From: a virus
Strand: one strand, 5' to 3'
DNA: 64,000 bases
IMG/VR virus record: IMGVR_UViG_3300043466_003828
Coordinates: 1 to 64,000 of that record
Below are positions 24,687 to 33,254 of the stretch, piece by piece. Positions within the stretch are counted from its first letter, which is position 1, and each line of letters begins with the position of its first letter. The notes under the pieces were generated by a model. The model was given only the letters and a program-made list of their open reading frames with translations. It did not search any database and was not told where the DNA came from. The position numbers and the translations under genes were made by a program.

Positions 24687-27220
24687 GCGATAAATTTCTT
24701 AAAGAATTCGGCACAATAAAGATTGACAACGTAAACCTTGTCCGTCTTCCTAGTATTAATCTTACCGATGAGGAAAAGACAGTTATTAAAAAATCTGTAA
24801 CTAATAATGACGAGTTTTTACAACAATTAATTAATAAGGGCTGGGTGTCTTTTAGGGATAAGGTAGACAAGACTCTGTGGCCTACATATATCGAAAGACT
24901 GCAAGAGGAGTTCTCTATTGTTCAGGAACTTGGATTCGTTGATTATTTTCTATTGGTTTGGAGAGTAATTAACAAGGCCAGACAAATGGGAGCGTTCATT
25001 GATTGGGGTCGTGGAAGTGCCGCTGGTAGTTTGATATTCTTTTTAATTGGAGTAACAGGAGTTGATCCAATAGATAAGAAACTATTCTTTACAAGATTCA
25101 TTTCCAAGGTAAGAGCAAAAAAAGAAATTATTGACGGTGTAACATATATACAAGGAGATTTGGCACCAGATGTTGATATTAACTTGGGCGGGGTTAGAGA
25201 AGAAATAATCGAATGGTTAAAATCATGTTATCCTAATAAGGTTGCCAAGATTTCAGCCCTATCAACATTCTCTGGCAAGATTCTAGTTAAAGATGTTTTT
25301 AAGATAATAAATGAGGCAACAGAAGAAATGGCGTCCGATCTTGCGGATACGATTGGCAAGGCCTTTGGAGTAGTTGAAGATATTGAAGATTCCTACAATA
25401 ATAGCGAAAAATTTAAAGAATGGGCGGACGCATATCCAGAGTCTTATGGCATAGCGTTAAAATTACGTGACCTAATCCGTGGAAAATCCACACATGCAAG
25501 TGGGTACTTTATTTCATATTATCCATTAAATGAATTTATTCCTATTGAGCTAAATAAGGAAGGAGAAACAAGCATTTCATACGAAATGAATACAGCGGCA
25601 AAGTTTGGTATTAAACTAGATCTGCTTGGTTTAACAAGTAATGAAATTATTAAGGATATCTTTGAGAACATTCCCGAAACAATTAACGATATCGATCTTG
25701 ATACAAATATCGACGTTTATAAACATTTACAGAGTGATAACTTAAAGCCATATGGCCTTTATCAAATTAGTGCTGATTGCGCATATCGTGTTTGTCAGAA
25801 AATTAAACCAGCAAATATTCAAGAGCTTAGTGACGTAAACGCCATAGCAAGGCCCGGCGCTTTGGCCTATGAGGACAAGTATGTTTGTATGTCCGGTGAG
25901 CCACCGCATGAAAAATTAAGAGAAGTGTTCGCGGAAAGTAGAAACCTACCTCTATATCAAGAGCAACTTATTCAAAGCCTTGTTGCAGTAGGGTTTTCTG
26001 CAGATGAAGGAGAAATTATTCGTCGAGTTATTGGAAAAAAGAAAAGAGACGAAATGCCAAAATGGAAAGACAAGGTTTTTGAAACGTGCAAAAATAATGG
26101 TTTTGGCGAACAGGTCGCGGAAGCGATTTGGAAAGTTTGCAGTGATTCGGCAGATTATTCATTTAATAAGTCACATTCAATGGCCACGGCCTATCTTGGT
26201 GCACTTACGGTCTATCTTAAATATAAATATCCATTACAATTTTTTACGGCATGCCTAAATGCTAGTCAAAGGCTTCCAGAACCAATGGAGGAAATCAGAA
26301 AAATACAACAAGAGTTGCCATATTTTAAAATTAAGCTACTGCCACCACACTTGCTTAAGTCTGATATGAAATTCACGATTGATGGAAACAATATTCGTTA
26401 TGGATTAAGTGCAATCAAGGGAGTTTCAGATAGCGCCATGGAAAAATTAATTAAATTCCGTGGGGAGTATGACAGCAAGGTAGATTGTTTTGTTGCGGCA
26501 AAACAGGCCGGACTAAATATTGGCGTACTATCTTCATTAATACAGGCCGGAGCTTTGGACGAACTGGATACAAAAAGAACAAGACTTGTTCTTGAGGCAC
26601 AAACTTACAATCTATTAACAGATCGTGAAAAACGTCTAGTTAAAGATATACATGATCAGACTGAAAATAAAGACGTTCTTTCAATTATAAAGTTTTTGAA
26701 TGAAAAAGCCCAAATCAAAGACAGTAGGTTCGAAACCATTAAGGGCAAGTACAATACTTACAAAGACATCTATACTCTAAATAGCAGAAATGAAGAGGTT
26801 ACAAACTACTTCTACGAACGTAACTGCCTAGGTTTTAGCTACAGTCAGAACTTAACAAAGCTTTTTAAAAAGAAAAACGCTGAATTTAATACGGTTGAAT
26901 ACATCAAAGAGAATAAGAAAGAAAACGATAGAGTGCTTATAGTCGGACAAGTGCTTGAATGCAAACAGTCCAAATCCAAGAATGGTAATAAATTCTATAA
27001 AGCGGTAGTTGCAGATGACACGGGAACAATTACTTGTTTACTATTTGATGGCAAGCAAGGCTTGTTAGATGAGTGCAAGCATGACAATGGTGGAATACTA
27101 CCAGAAGAGGATGATATTGTTGCTATAAAGGGTAGATTTAAGGGTAACGATGCGATTTTCGCAGACAAGATAATAAAGCAAGACTGTAAAATATATAAGA
27201 ACATGCGTGACTTGAAATAA
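24683..27220 (+). CDS. dnaE: DNA polymerase III alpha subunit, polymerase core without PHP
   Basis: 845 residues against about 1160 for DnaE. GRGSAAGS (109-116) binds the incoming nucleotide. D163 and D165 (APDVDINLGG) and D313 (KLDLLGL) are the catalytic aspartates. HASG (271-274), KKKRDEMPKWKD and FNKSHSMATAYL follow in the usual order. A C-terminal OB fold (VLIVGQVLECKQSKSKNGNK onward, about 751-830) is present. The PHP domain is absent here and encoded separately upstream. No intein is seen. Confidence 0.92.
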   Translation: MSDKFLKEFGTIKIDNVNLVRLPSINLTDEEKTVIKKSVTNNDEFLQQLINKGWVSFRDKVDKTLWPTYIERLQEEFSIVQELGFVDYFLLVWRVINKARQMGAFIDWGRGSAAGSLIFFLIGVTGVDPIDKKLFFTRFISKVRAKKEIIDGVTYIQGDLAPDVDINLGGVREEIIEWLKSCYPNKVAKISALSTFSGKILVKDVFKIINEATEEMASDLADTIGKAFGVVEDIEDSYNNSEKFKEWADAYPESYGIALKLRDLIRGKSTHASGYFISYYPLNEFIPIELNKEGETSISYEMNTAAKFGIKLDLLGLTSNEIIKDIFENIPETINDIDLDTNIDVYKHLQSDNLKPYGLYQISADCAYRVCQKIKPANIQELSDVNAIARPGALAYEDKYVCMSGEPPHEKLREVFAESRNLPLYQEQLIQSLVAVGFSADEGEIIRRVIGKKKRDEMPKWKDKVFETCKNNGFGEQVAEAIWKVCSDSADYSFNKSHSMATAYLGALTVYLKYKYPLQFFTACLNASQRLPEPMEEIRKIQQELPYFKIKLLPPHLLKSDMKFTIDGNNIRYGLSAIKGVSDSAMEKLIKFRGEYDSKVDCFVAAKQAGLNIGVLSSLIQAGALDELDTKRTRLVLEAQTYNLLTDREKRLVKDIHDQTENKDVLSIIKFLNEKAQIKDSRFETIKGKYNTYKDIYTLNSRNEEVTNYFYERNCLGFSYSQNLTKLFKKKNAEFNTVEYIKENKKENDRVLIVGQVLECKQSKSKNGNKFYKAVVADDTGTITCLLFDGKQGLLDECKHDNGGILPEEDDIVAIKGRFKGNDAIFADKIIKQDCKIYKNMRDLK

Positions 27221-27245
27221 ATATTGATTTTTTTTAATTAAAAGT

Positions 27246-27260
27246 GTAATAATATATTAC
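27246..27260 (+). promoter_or_regulatory. 15-bp palindrome with -10-like element before the head-gene block
   Basis: GTAATA-ATA-TATTAC is a perfect inverted repeat. It lies 16 nt downstream of the run TTGATTTTTTTT. TAATAT within it could be a -10 box, giving a leader of about 12-18 nt before ATG 27274. Possibly an operator or a late-promoter element. Confidence 0.45.
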
Positions 27261-27273
27261 AAGACAATTATAT

Positions 27274-27666
27274 ATGAAGATCAATACAGAAATCAAGGCG
27301 TCCGAAGCAACTGGAGCGTTTTGCGCTACATTACTAAACGCTGCTACTGTAGCTCATATATTACATTTTCAGACCCGCAGTTTTTCACATCACGAGGCTT
27401 TAGGTGATTTATACGAAGGGTTGCCAGATTTTATAGATTCAATCGTTGAGGCATTTCAGGGAAAGACACAGTCTTTACTTCAATTTCCAGCACAATCAGT
27501 AACTACTCCAGCCAATGCCTTAGATTTTGTTATTTCACTAAACAGTTACTTATCATCCAATAGATATGTAGCATTCTCTGATAAGGACACAGAAATTCAG
27601 AATATTATAGATGAAATCGTAGTTCTCTTAGAGAAAACCATTTACAAATTAACATTCCTAGCCTAA
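27274..27666 (+). CDS. DUF5856-like helical protein
   Basis: 130 residues. HILHFQTRSFSHHEALGDLY (28-47) followed by LPDFIDSIVEAFQGK resembles DUF5856 proteins, which look like short ferritin/Dps-type helical bundles (H-x-x-x-x-x-H-x-A-L). This class is frequent beside head genes of large phages. The function is not established. It could bind DNA or metal, or be a minor virion component. A palindromic regulatory site lies 14 nt upstream. Confidence 0.55.
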   Translation: MKINTEIKASEATGAFCATLLNAATVAHILHFQTRSFSHHEALGDLYEGLPDFIDSIVEAFQGKTQSLLQFPAQSVTTPANALDFVISLNSYLSSNRYVAFSDKDTEIQNIIDEIVVLLEKTIYKLTFLA

Positions 27667-27673
27667 TAACCTT

Positions 27674-28510
27674 ATGCCACTACCAAAACCCAAAAATCAA
27701 GAAAAACGTTCGGAATTTGTATCTCGTTGTATTGGCGATGACCAAACAGCAAAAGACTTTCCAGATCAGAAGCAAAGAATTGCTATTTGCTATACACAGT
27801 GGGAATCTGCAAAGAAAGAGGCAACTGCCATAGTAGGTAGTGGAGATAACGAAGTCTTGTTTTCCGCCCAAAAAACTTATGGCGGCAAAAAGCGTAGCGA
27901 ATTAAAGAATAGCGATTTTCTTTACCCAAATGAAAGAAGCTTTCCTATCGTAACGCCAGCCGACGTTCAAGATGCCGTTAGTAGCTTTGGGCGCAGTAAA
28001 GGCAAAGATTATAATGATTTTAAGCGTAGGCTAGTAAAAAGAGTAAGATCAAAGGGTGCTAACTTTGTAAAAGCACTACCACAGTCTATTAAGGACGAAT
28101 ATAAAATCAAAGCATCGGAAGATAGTATTGAGGACTATCAAAGCGAATTCTTTGGCATGTCATTATCCTCATTAAAATCAATTAAATCTAGGGTTGATGC
28201 TATTTTGGCCGCAGTAGAAGTTGACGAAAATGTTAAGTACAACCTAACAGAACCTTGGTTACAGGGAAAGATTGCTGTTATTGATGACAATCTTAAGGGT
28301 GTTGCTGATTACATACTATTTACGGATGAATCCGAGGAAAGCGAAAGCGAATCTGAATCTGAAACAGAAAATGACGACATGATGGATACAGAAGATTCGA
28401 ATGAAATGGAAAACGAGTCCGAAGAAGAGACCGAGAACGAGTCGGAAGAAGACACTGAAGATGAAACAGAAGACCAAATGGGAAGTTCTCTTGGCATAAG
28501 CAATCTATAA
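27674..28510 (+). CDS. putative head-assembly protein with acidic tail
   Basis: 278 residues. Residues 18-43 carry the R-C-I-x-x-x-x-x-x-K-D-F-P-D-x-x-Q-R-I-A-I-C-Y-x-x-W pattern that opens many phage head proteins. Residues 80-135 (NSDFLYPNERSFPIVTPADV onward) resemble a DUF6582-type module. The last 60 residues are almost entirely Glu, Ser, Asp, Thr and Asn, like scaffold or DNA-mimic tails. A role in prohead assembly is inferred. Confidence 0.55.
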   Translation: MPLPKPKNQEKRSEFVSRCIGDDQTAKDFPDQKQRIAICYTQWESAKKEATAIVGSGDNEVLFSAQKTYGGKKRSELKNSDFLYPNERSFPIVTPADVQDAVSSFGRSKGKDYNDFKRRLVKRVRSKGANFVKALPQSIKDEYKIKASEDSIEDYQSEFFGMSLSSLKSIKSRVDAILAAVEVDENVKYNLTEPWLQGKIAVIDDNLKGVADYILFTDESEESESESESETENDDMMDTEDSNEMENESEEETENESEEDTEDETEDQMGSSLGISNL

Positions 28511-28522
28511 TCATTACTAATA

Positions 28523-29119
28523 ATGAGCATTAAATCGCAAATCCATAATAAAGAATTAATATTTGTTGTTAGTTTTTGCGATGATTGCGAGGAAAATTTT
28601 AGTAACGATCTAGCTGCAGAAGAGCTTACTGCTGATAATCTTTATATTCCAGAAGAGAGCGAGTACGTAAGCAGGGAAGAAATTGCTTTTGACGAAGCAA
28701 GTATTCTTGAATATGACATTGCAAAAGAAAGGCCCGGACTTTGGGAAAATATAAGACGTAAGAAAAAAAGGGAAGGCAAAAATTATAAACCAGCTAAAGT
28801 TGGAGATAAAGACCGTCCTTCTCCAGATGCTTGGAAAAAAGCTCAGGGTGCCGAATATCAAGGTCAAAAGGTCACATTAAACAGGCCATTCAGAACTCCA
28901 AAAGGCCCAAAAAAATTTGCAGTATATACCAAAAACCAAGGTGGCAATGTTGTTATTGTAAGATTTGGTGATCCAAATATGGAAATCAAGCGCGACAATC
29001 CTCAGCGTAGAAAAAATTTTAGATCAAGACATAATTGCAATAACCCCGGCCCAAAATGGAAGGCAAGGTATTGGTCTTGCCAGTGGTCTTGGTCTCCTAA
29101 CAAAGGCGTTGGGGCATAA
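28523..29119 (+). CDS. putative prohead/head protein with conserved Cys-Trp C-terminal domain
   Basis: 198 residues. The second half (FAVYTKNQGGNVVIVRFGDP and on) ends in RSRHNCNNPGPKWKARYWSC, a conserved C-terminal module found at the end of several large-phage head-region proteins. The first 60 residues are acidic, the middle basic. It follows the acidic-tailed protein by 12 nt and probably works with it in capsid assembly. Precise role unknown. Confidence 0.6.
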   Translation: MSIKSQIHNKELIFVVSFCDDCEENFSNDLAAEELTADNLYIPEESEYVSREEIAFDEASILEYDIAKERPGLWENIRRKKKREGKNYKPAKVGDKDRPSPDAWKKAQGAEYQGQKVTLNRPFRTPKGPKKFAVYTKNQGGNVVIVRFGDPNMEIKRDNPQRRKNFRSRHNCNNPGPKWKARYWSCQWSWSPNKGVGA

Positions 29120-29125
29120 TATAGA

Positions 29126-29154
29126 TTGACATAGTATTAATTTTGTTTTATACT
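29126..29154 (+). promoter_or_regulatory. sigma-70-type promoter
   Basis: TTGACA (29126-29131), 17-nt spacer, TATACT (29149-29154), 7 nt to ATG 29162. Strong match with almost no room for a leader. Confidence 0.82.
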
Positions 29155-29161
29155 TAACAGT

Positions 29162-29446
29162 ATGAATGCATTATGGACAATTGAAGGATGTGACTGGCAG
29201 GAACATTTGGTTGCGCCAATAGATTCGAACCCTATAGAAATAGCAACTAGAGCGTTAGAATCCATACTTGATAATAATATGTATGACAACGAACTCTCCC
29301 TTGGTATGATCATAATGATCACGCATGATAAGATGAAATCCATAGACGAAACATTTGTTTGCTACATGCCCACGATTTTGGCAAATGCAGGATATTACAC
29401 TGAATCCGATAACCTTCAGAAAAAGATTGACCTAGTTCTAAAATAG
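29162..29446 (+). CDS. hypothetical protein, 94 residues
   Basis: Acidic cytosolic protein starting MNALWTIEGCDWQEHLVAPI. Methionine-rich centre (LGMIIMITHDKM). It has its own strong promoter, and another promoter lies in its last codons for the next gene. No family recognised. Confidence 0.62.
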   Translation: MNALWTIEGCDWQEHLVAPIDSNPIEIATRALESILDNNMYDNELSLGMIIMITHDKMKSIDETFVCYMPTILANAGYYTESDNLQKKIDLVLK

Positions 29447-29455
29447 CAATATTCT
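29427..29455 (+). promoter_or_regulatory. sigma-70-type promoter of the secreted protein gene
   Basis: TTGACC (29427-29432), 17-nt spacer, TATTCT (29450-29455), exactly 6 nt to ATG 29462. It lies in the 3' end of the preceding gene. Confidence 0.7.
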
Positions 29456-29461
29456 TATCTC

Positions 29462-29716
29462 ATGAAAACAATTACCGTATTGGCGCTCATGAGTCTTGCA
29501 AACCTTGCTATTGCTTCTGACATCAAACCAACAGAATATAGACAGGTTACAATTATTGGTATTGGTAACAACTCTTTTAATGCTTGTAACGATGCAAATA
29601 ATAGGGCGTTTAATAGTAAAAAAGTTTTTGTAGGAACTCCTAATGTAGATCTTCGGCCCCTACCGAACGGTGGCTATATCTCTATTATTACTAGAACAGA
29701 AAAAGTAACACATTGA
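29462..29716 (+). CDS. small exported protein with signal peptide
   Basis: 84 residues. MKTITVLALMSLANLAIAS is a clear Sec signal peptide with a likely cut after AIAS (19) and a mature chain of about 65 residues containing one Cys. It should reach the periplasm or cell surface. Possible roles are lysis timing or superinfection exclusion, but nothing in the sequence decides. The next gene starts 1 nt after its stop. Confidence 0.6.
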   Translation: MKTITVLALMSLANLAIASDIKPTEYRQVTIIGIGNNSFNACNDANNRAFNSKKVFVGTPNVDLRPLPNGGYISIITRTEKVTH

Positions 29717-29717
29717 T

Positions 29718-30971
29718 ATGTTGGAACTCTTGAGCTTTAACGAGTATCAGAAAATTCTAAACTCCTTAGTAAATCATCATGCAGTTTTTTATCAATTTTG
29801 GAGGTTAGTAAAACCTAGATATTGTAAAACAATAGACACTGCTTGCGTTAGTTTCAATAATGATGGTAAATGCGTAGACTTTTTAATTAATAAAGATTTT
29901 TGGGATTCGATCTCCGAAGAGAAAAAACAATTTGTTATTTGTCATGAATGCATGCATGTAATTAATTCGCACGGCAAACGCATTGCCAAAAAGTTTGATC
30001 AATATGCCGAACAAGCAAATTGCGCTATGGATATTGTGGTAAATGAATCACTGATAAAGTATTTTGGCTTTAATAAAACGTCGATAGATCCCAAGAATGA
30101 ATACGCTTGGTTTGATTCTTTTTTTAAAGATAGAAATGACATTGTAAAAAACAATAGTTTTGAATATTATTTAAATAAAATTATAGAAGAAAATATAGAA
30201 GTGCCACAGGATTCGCGGTCTTATGTAAATAAACATACTGGGCTTAATATCCCTAATAAATTTGCACAAGAAATAATAAATGCTCTTTCAGATGAGGAAG
30301 CAGAGGTTCTTAAAAACATTGCCGAACGAGCCGAAAATGGTAAAAAAGAAGATTCAAATGATAAAATCGCCGGAAGTGGTACTGGAGATTTGATTAAAAC
30401 CTTGGACAAGAAACCCATGAAAAAGAAAAGCAAATGGGAATCTATTATTAAAAAGTTTGTTAAAAGTTTTGGGAAAGAAGAAACAGATGAATCTCACTGG
30501 CTAGTAAGAGATCGCAGAATGCACAACTTAAGCTCAAGCATATTTCTACCATCCGAAATAGAATGTGAAGTAAGGAAAACAAATAAAGAGAAAATTAAAA
30601 CTTATTTCTTTATGGACACTAGCGGTTCTTGCGAAGGGTTGGCTCAACGTTTTTTTAATGCGGCCAAAAGCATTGACCCTAATAAATTTGATGTAGAATA
30701 TTACTGTTTTGATACTCAAGTATTTAAGGTAGATATTAAAAAAAATAAACTATTTGGCTTTGGTGGCACTAGCTTTAAATGTATAAGTGATTTTGTATAT
30801 AAACAAAAGAATGCAAATCCTTATGTTTGGGTATTGACAGATGGTTGGGGAGACTATCCCCCCATACCTGATAAAGAACAAGAAAAGTGGAGTTGGTTTT
30901 TAACTAAAGATAATTGCCAAAGATACATTCCGAGAGGGTGTAAAACATATCTTTTAGAAAATTTTGAGTAG
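29718..30971 (+). CDS. metallopeptidase-like plus VWA domain protein (DUF2201-type)
   Basis: 417 residues. Residues 1-165 hold a putative metallopeptidase domain with H76-E-C-M-H80. A charged linker follows. Residues 290-417 form a VWA-like domain with the MIDAS motif D300-T-S-G-S304, T351 (GGTSF) and D375 (LTDGWGDYP). Such proteins act as substrate adaptors of MoxR AAA+ ATPases, and one is encoded next. The pair probably remodels or activates a protein complex, host or viral. Peptidase activity is not proven. Confidence 0.8.
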   Translation: MLELLSFNEYQKILNSLVNHHAVFYQFWRLVKPRYCKTIDTACVSFNNDGKCVDFLINKDFWDSISEEKKQFVICHECMHVINSHGKRIAKKFDQYAEQANCAMDIVVNESLIKYFGFNKTSIDPKNEYAWFDSFFKDRNDIVKNNSFEYYLNKIIEENIEVPQDSRSYVNKHTGLNIPNKFAQEIINALSDEEAEVLKNIAERAENGKKEDSNDKIAGSGTGDLIKTLDKKPMKKKSKWESIIKKFVKSFGKEETDESHWLVRDRRMHNLSSSIFLPSEIECEVRKTNKEKIKTYFFMDTSGSCEGLAQRFFNAAKSIDPNKFDVEYYCFDTQVFKVDIKKNKLFGFGGTSFKCISDFVYKQKNANPYVWVLTDGWGDYPPIPDKEQEKWSWFLTKDNCQRYIPRGCKTYLLENFE

Positions 30972-30997
30972 ACATATCATTCAAGATGTGATATATT
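30969..30997 (+). promoter_or_regulatory. promoter of the MoxR-like gene (extended -10)
   Basis: TAGACA (30969-30974, overlapping the VWA gene stop), 17-nt spacer, TATATT (30992-30997) preceded by TGA, 8 nt to ATG 31006. Confidence 0.75.
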
Positions 30998-31005
30998 GAT
31001 TAGTA

Positions 31006-32040
31006 ATGAATCAATCATTTGAACAAATTGAGAAAAAACTTGTACAGTATTTAAAATTGGGCAAAAATGTCTTATTAGAAGGAAAGCATGGAACTGGCAA
31101 GACGAGTCTTATTCAGAAAGTTTTTCAAGAAAACTGTAAAAATTGGTTGTATTTTTCTGGATCGACTTTAGATCCTTGGGTTGATTTTGTTGGCATACCA
31201 AAAGAAACAAAAAAGAACGGAGAGAGTGTACTTTCCTTTGTTTTGCCGGAAAAGATGACAGACGATTCTATCGAGGCTATATTTATAGATGAGTATAACC
31301 GTAGTCACAAAAAAATCCGTAATGCAACAATGGAGTTGATTCAATTTAAAAGCATTAATGGTAGAAAGTTTCCCAATTTAAAAGTAGTTTGGGGCGCCAT
31401 CAATCCAAGTGACGATGAAGATGAGAGTTACGATGTAGAAACATTAGATCCAGCACAATCTGATCGTTTTCAAGTTCATATTAAAATACCATATATTCCA
31501 GACTTTCAATATTTTGAAAATAAATTTGGTAAAAAAATGGCAATTGCGGCAATAGAATGGTGGGACGGTCTACCAAAAGAAGCCAAGCAACTCGTGTCTC
31601 CTAGAAGGCTAGATTATGCCTTGGAGATTTACAATGAAGGTGGCGATATCTTTGACGTTCTAAAAGAACAAACAAACCCAACAAAACTATTGGTTACATT
31701 ACAGGTTGGAAGTTTAGAGGGAAAGATCAAGCAGCTTTTTGAAGAAAAAAATGGCAAGGAAACAAGAGAGTTTTTTACAAATGAAAACAACTTTCAAGGA
31801 GCATTGCCTATTATTAAAAGAAATAAAGATTACTTGAAGTTTTTCTTGCCACTAATTAATAACGAACGCTTGGCCGCAGTATTTTTTTCTGATGATAAGT
31901 CTCAAAAATATATACTAGAAAACTCGCAAATGTTTAAAGATGCCCTAGAAGAAATATCAAAACTAAAAGCGATAGACCCAGTAGTTTTATCCAAGATAAA
32001 CCACTCGCTTAAAAAAATTGGCAACGTACAGTATTTTTAG
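31006..32040 (+). CDS. MoxR-type AAA+ ATPase
   Basis: 344 residues. Walker A GKHGTGKTS (26-34), Walker B AIFIDEYNR (91-99), sensor-1 region WGAINPS (129-135) and arginine-finger segment SDRF (152-155) follow the order of MoxR/RavA ATPases. The partner VWA protein is encoded just upstream. MoxR-VWA pairs serve as chaperones for metal insertion or complex maturation in bacteria. The role in phage is unknown. Its stop lies in a hairpin shared with the convergent gene. Confidence 0.82.
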   Translation: MNQSFEQIEKKLVQYLKLGKNVLLEGKHGTGKTSLIQKVFQENCKNWLYFSGSTLDPWVDFVGIPKETKKNGESVLSFVLPEKMTDDSIEAIFIDEYNRSHKKIRNATMELIQFKSINGRKFPNLKVVWGAINPSDDEDESYDVETLDPAQSDRFQVHIKIPYIPDFQYFENKFGKKMAIAAIEWWDGLPKEAKQLVSPRRLDYALEIYNEGGDIFDVLKEQTNPTKLLVTLQVGSLEGKIKQLFEEKNGKETREFFTNENNFQGALPIIKRNKDYLKFFLPLINNERLAAVFFSDDKSQKYILENSQMFKDALEEISKLKAIDPVVLSKINHSLKKIGNVQYF

Positions 32041-32060
32041 AAATTTAAAATATTTCTAAA
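32036..32060. terminator. hairpin between convergent genes
   Basis: TTTAGAAAT (32036-32044), 7-nt loop, ATTTCTAAA (32052-32060): a perfect 9-bp stem. The plus-strand stop TAG and the minus-strand stop TAA both fall in the left arm. It is AT-rich with no long T tract, so it may be a weak bidirectional terminator. Confidence 0.45.
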
Positions 32061-32249
32061 GAAAGACCAAACCGCCAAACCAGTGAGTCCATAAGAACCT
32101 ATCATTGCCGCACCAACCGTAGCGCCAATGGCTACATATAATAAAGTGAATAAAAGAGCAATTATACTTAATATAAGTAATAAATCAAAAACTGTACAAA
32201 TAGCCCTGATTTTTCTCCTTTTGCTAATTGCTGTAATATTTTTTTGCAT
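32037..32249 (-). CDS. small integral membrane protein, 70 residues
   Basis: Two hydrophobic segments, LLLILSIIALLFTLLYVAIG (about 23-42) and a second ending GLTGLAVW, separated by a glycine-rich turn, with a basic N-terminus (KNITAISKRRKIR). Its size and topology fit a holin-like or superinfection-exclusion protein. It follows a one-TM coiled-coil protein by 4 nt, so they form a two-gene minus-strand unit. Confidence 0.55.
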   Translation of the reverse strand: MQKNITAISKRRKIRAICTVFDLLLILSIIALLFTLLYVAIGATVGAAMIGSYGLTGLAVWSFFRNILNF

Positions 32250-32253
32250 TTTA

Positions 32254-32580
32254 TTAATTTTTTATTTGTTCAGCAAGACGCAATAAGACTGCGGCGGTTT
32301 TTTCTAAGTCTCTAATTCTGTTGTCAATAACCTGCAATTGGGCAGTTTGGGTGGCATCTATTTGGTTTTTAATCTCTAATTGCGCTAATACTAACTCAAT
32401 TTTTTGAACCCTTGCATCCATGCGCTCAAATTGCGCTCTGCTGGTATAGTTCTGTTGCAAATACAAATTTGCCGCCATAAAGGCCAAAACAGAAATTTTC
32501 CATATATTATCTACTGAAAAGATACCATCTAACTTTGATTTTTTGACAAAATCATTAGCACTTGAGGGGTGGGTAGGCAT
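32254..32580 (-). CDS. membrane-anchored coiled-coil protein, 108 residues
   Basis: A hydrophobic stretch (IWKISVLAFMAANLYLQQ, about 26-43) is followed by a long heptad-rich helix (FERMDARVQKIELVLAQLEI and on). Together with the neighbouring two-TM protein it could form a holin/spanin-like lysis pair or a membrane-bound tether. No cysteine or lipobox is present. Function is inferred only from topology. Confidence 0.55.
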   Translation of the reverse strand: MPTHPSSANDFVKKSKLDGIFSVDNIWKISVLAFMAANLYLQQNYTSRAQFERMDARVQKIELVLAQLEIKNQIDATQTAQLQVIDNRIRDLEKTAAVLLRLAEQIKN

Positions 32581-32716
32581 ATATATATTTACATTTAAAT
32601 AAAACCAATTAACAATTTAATTGTACTTTTTATTAAAAATTACTGAATAATCCACAACATATAGAAGAATAACTATATTATTGCTTTATCTTTAAATAAA
32701 GAGCATATATATAAAT

Positions 32717-33235
32717 ATGCACTATCAAAACAAAGTCAAGGAATTCATGAAGGTTTTTGGTCAAGATTGTCCTGATATCCCAACAATTCCAGATATAAAT
32801 ACTAGAATTTTAAGAGTAAAGCTTCTTTTGGAAGAGGTATTAGAACTTGCGGAGGCAAGCGGGGTAGAGATAATTGATACATTTAATGCGCCGCTAGACA
32901 CAAGCTCTATCAAAACTAATAAAATTAAATTCAAAGAAATTGAAAATTCCGCCACATCCTTAGTTGGAGTGGCTGATGCGATTGCGGATATTTCCTACGT
33001 TAATTACGGCGCGGCAAATGCCTATGGAATAAACATAGAGCCAATCGAAGAAGAGGTTCACAGATCAAATATGACCAAGTTATTCTCCTTAGATGAAATA
33101 AGCAAGCTGGATCAGAATAATTTTAAAATCACCAAGATTAGCGACAACCAGTTTTTAGTCAAGGCGCTTGACGGCAAAGTACAAAAAAGCCCAAGTTATT
33201 CCTCAGCTAACATAGATATTCTATTAAACAAGTAA
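32717..33235 (+). CDS. MazG-like nucleotide pyrophosphohydrolase
   Basis: 172 residues of the all-alpha NTP pyrophosphatase type. E39-E40-x-x-E43 (LLLEEVLELAEA) and D87-x-x-x-D91 (GVADAIADISYVNYG) are the metal-binding helices. VHRSNMTK (about 117-124) follows as in phage MazG-related proteins. It probably hydrolyses non-canonical or alarmone-like nucleotides or tunes dNTP pools. TTGCTT (32681-32686) with TATATA (32706-32711) may be its promoter. It is transcribed with thyX. Confidence 0.78.
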   Translation: MHYQNKVKEFMKVFGQDCPDIPTIPDINTRILRVKLLLEEVLELAEASGVEIIDTFNAPLDTSSIKTNKIKFKEIENSATSLVGVADAIADISYVNYGAANAYGINIEPIEEEVHRSNMTKLFSLDEISKLDQNNFKITKISDNQFLVKALDGKVQKSPSYSSANIDILLNK

Positions 33236-33254
33236 CTAATATTATAAAAACTTA

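Noticed and set aside
24683-27220. Intein or intron in the polymerase gene
   Set aside because: Conserved motifs occur at normal spacing and no splicing-domain motifs are visible. The gene is shorter than DnaE only because the PHP part is separate.
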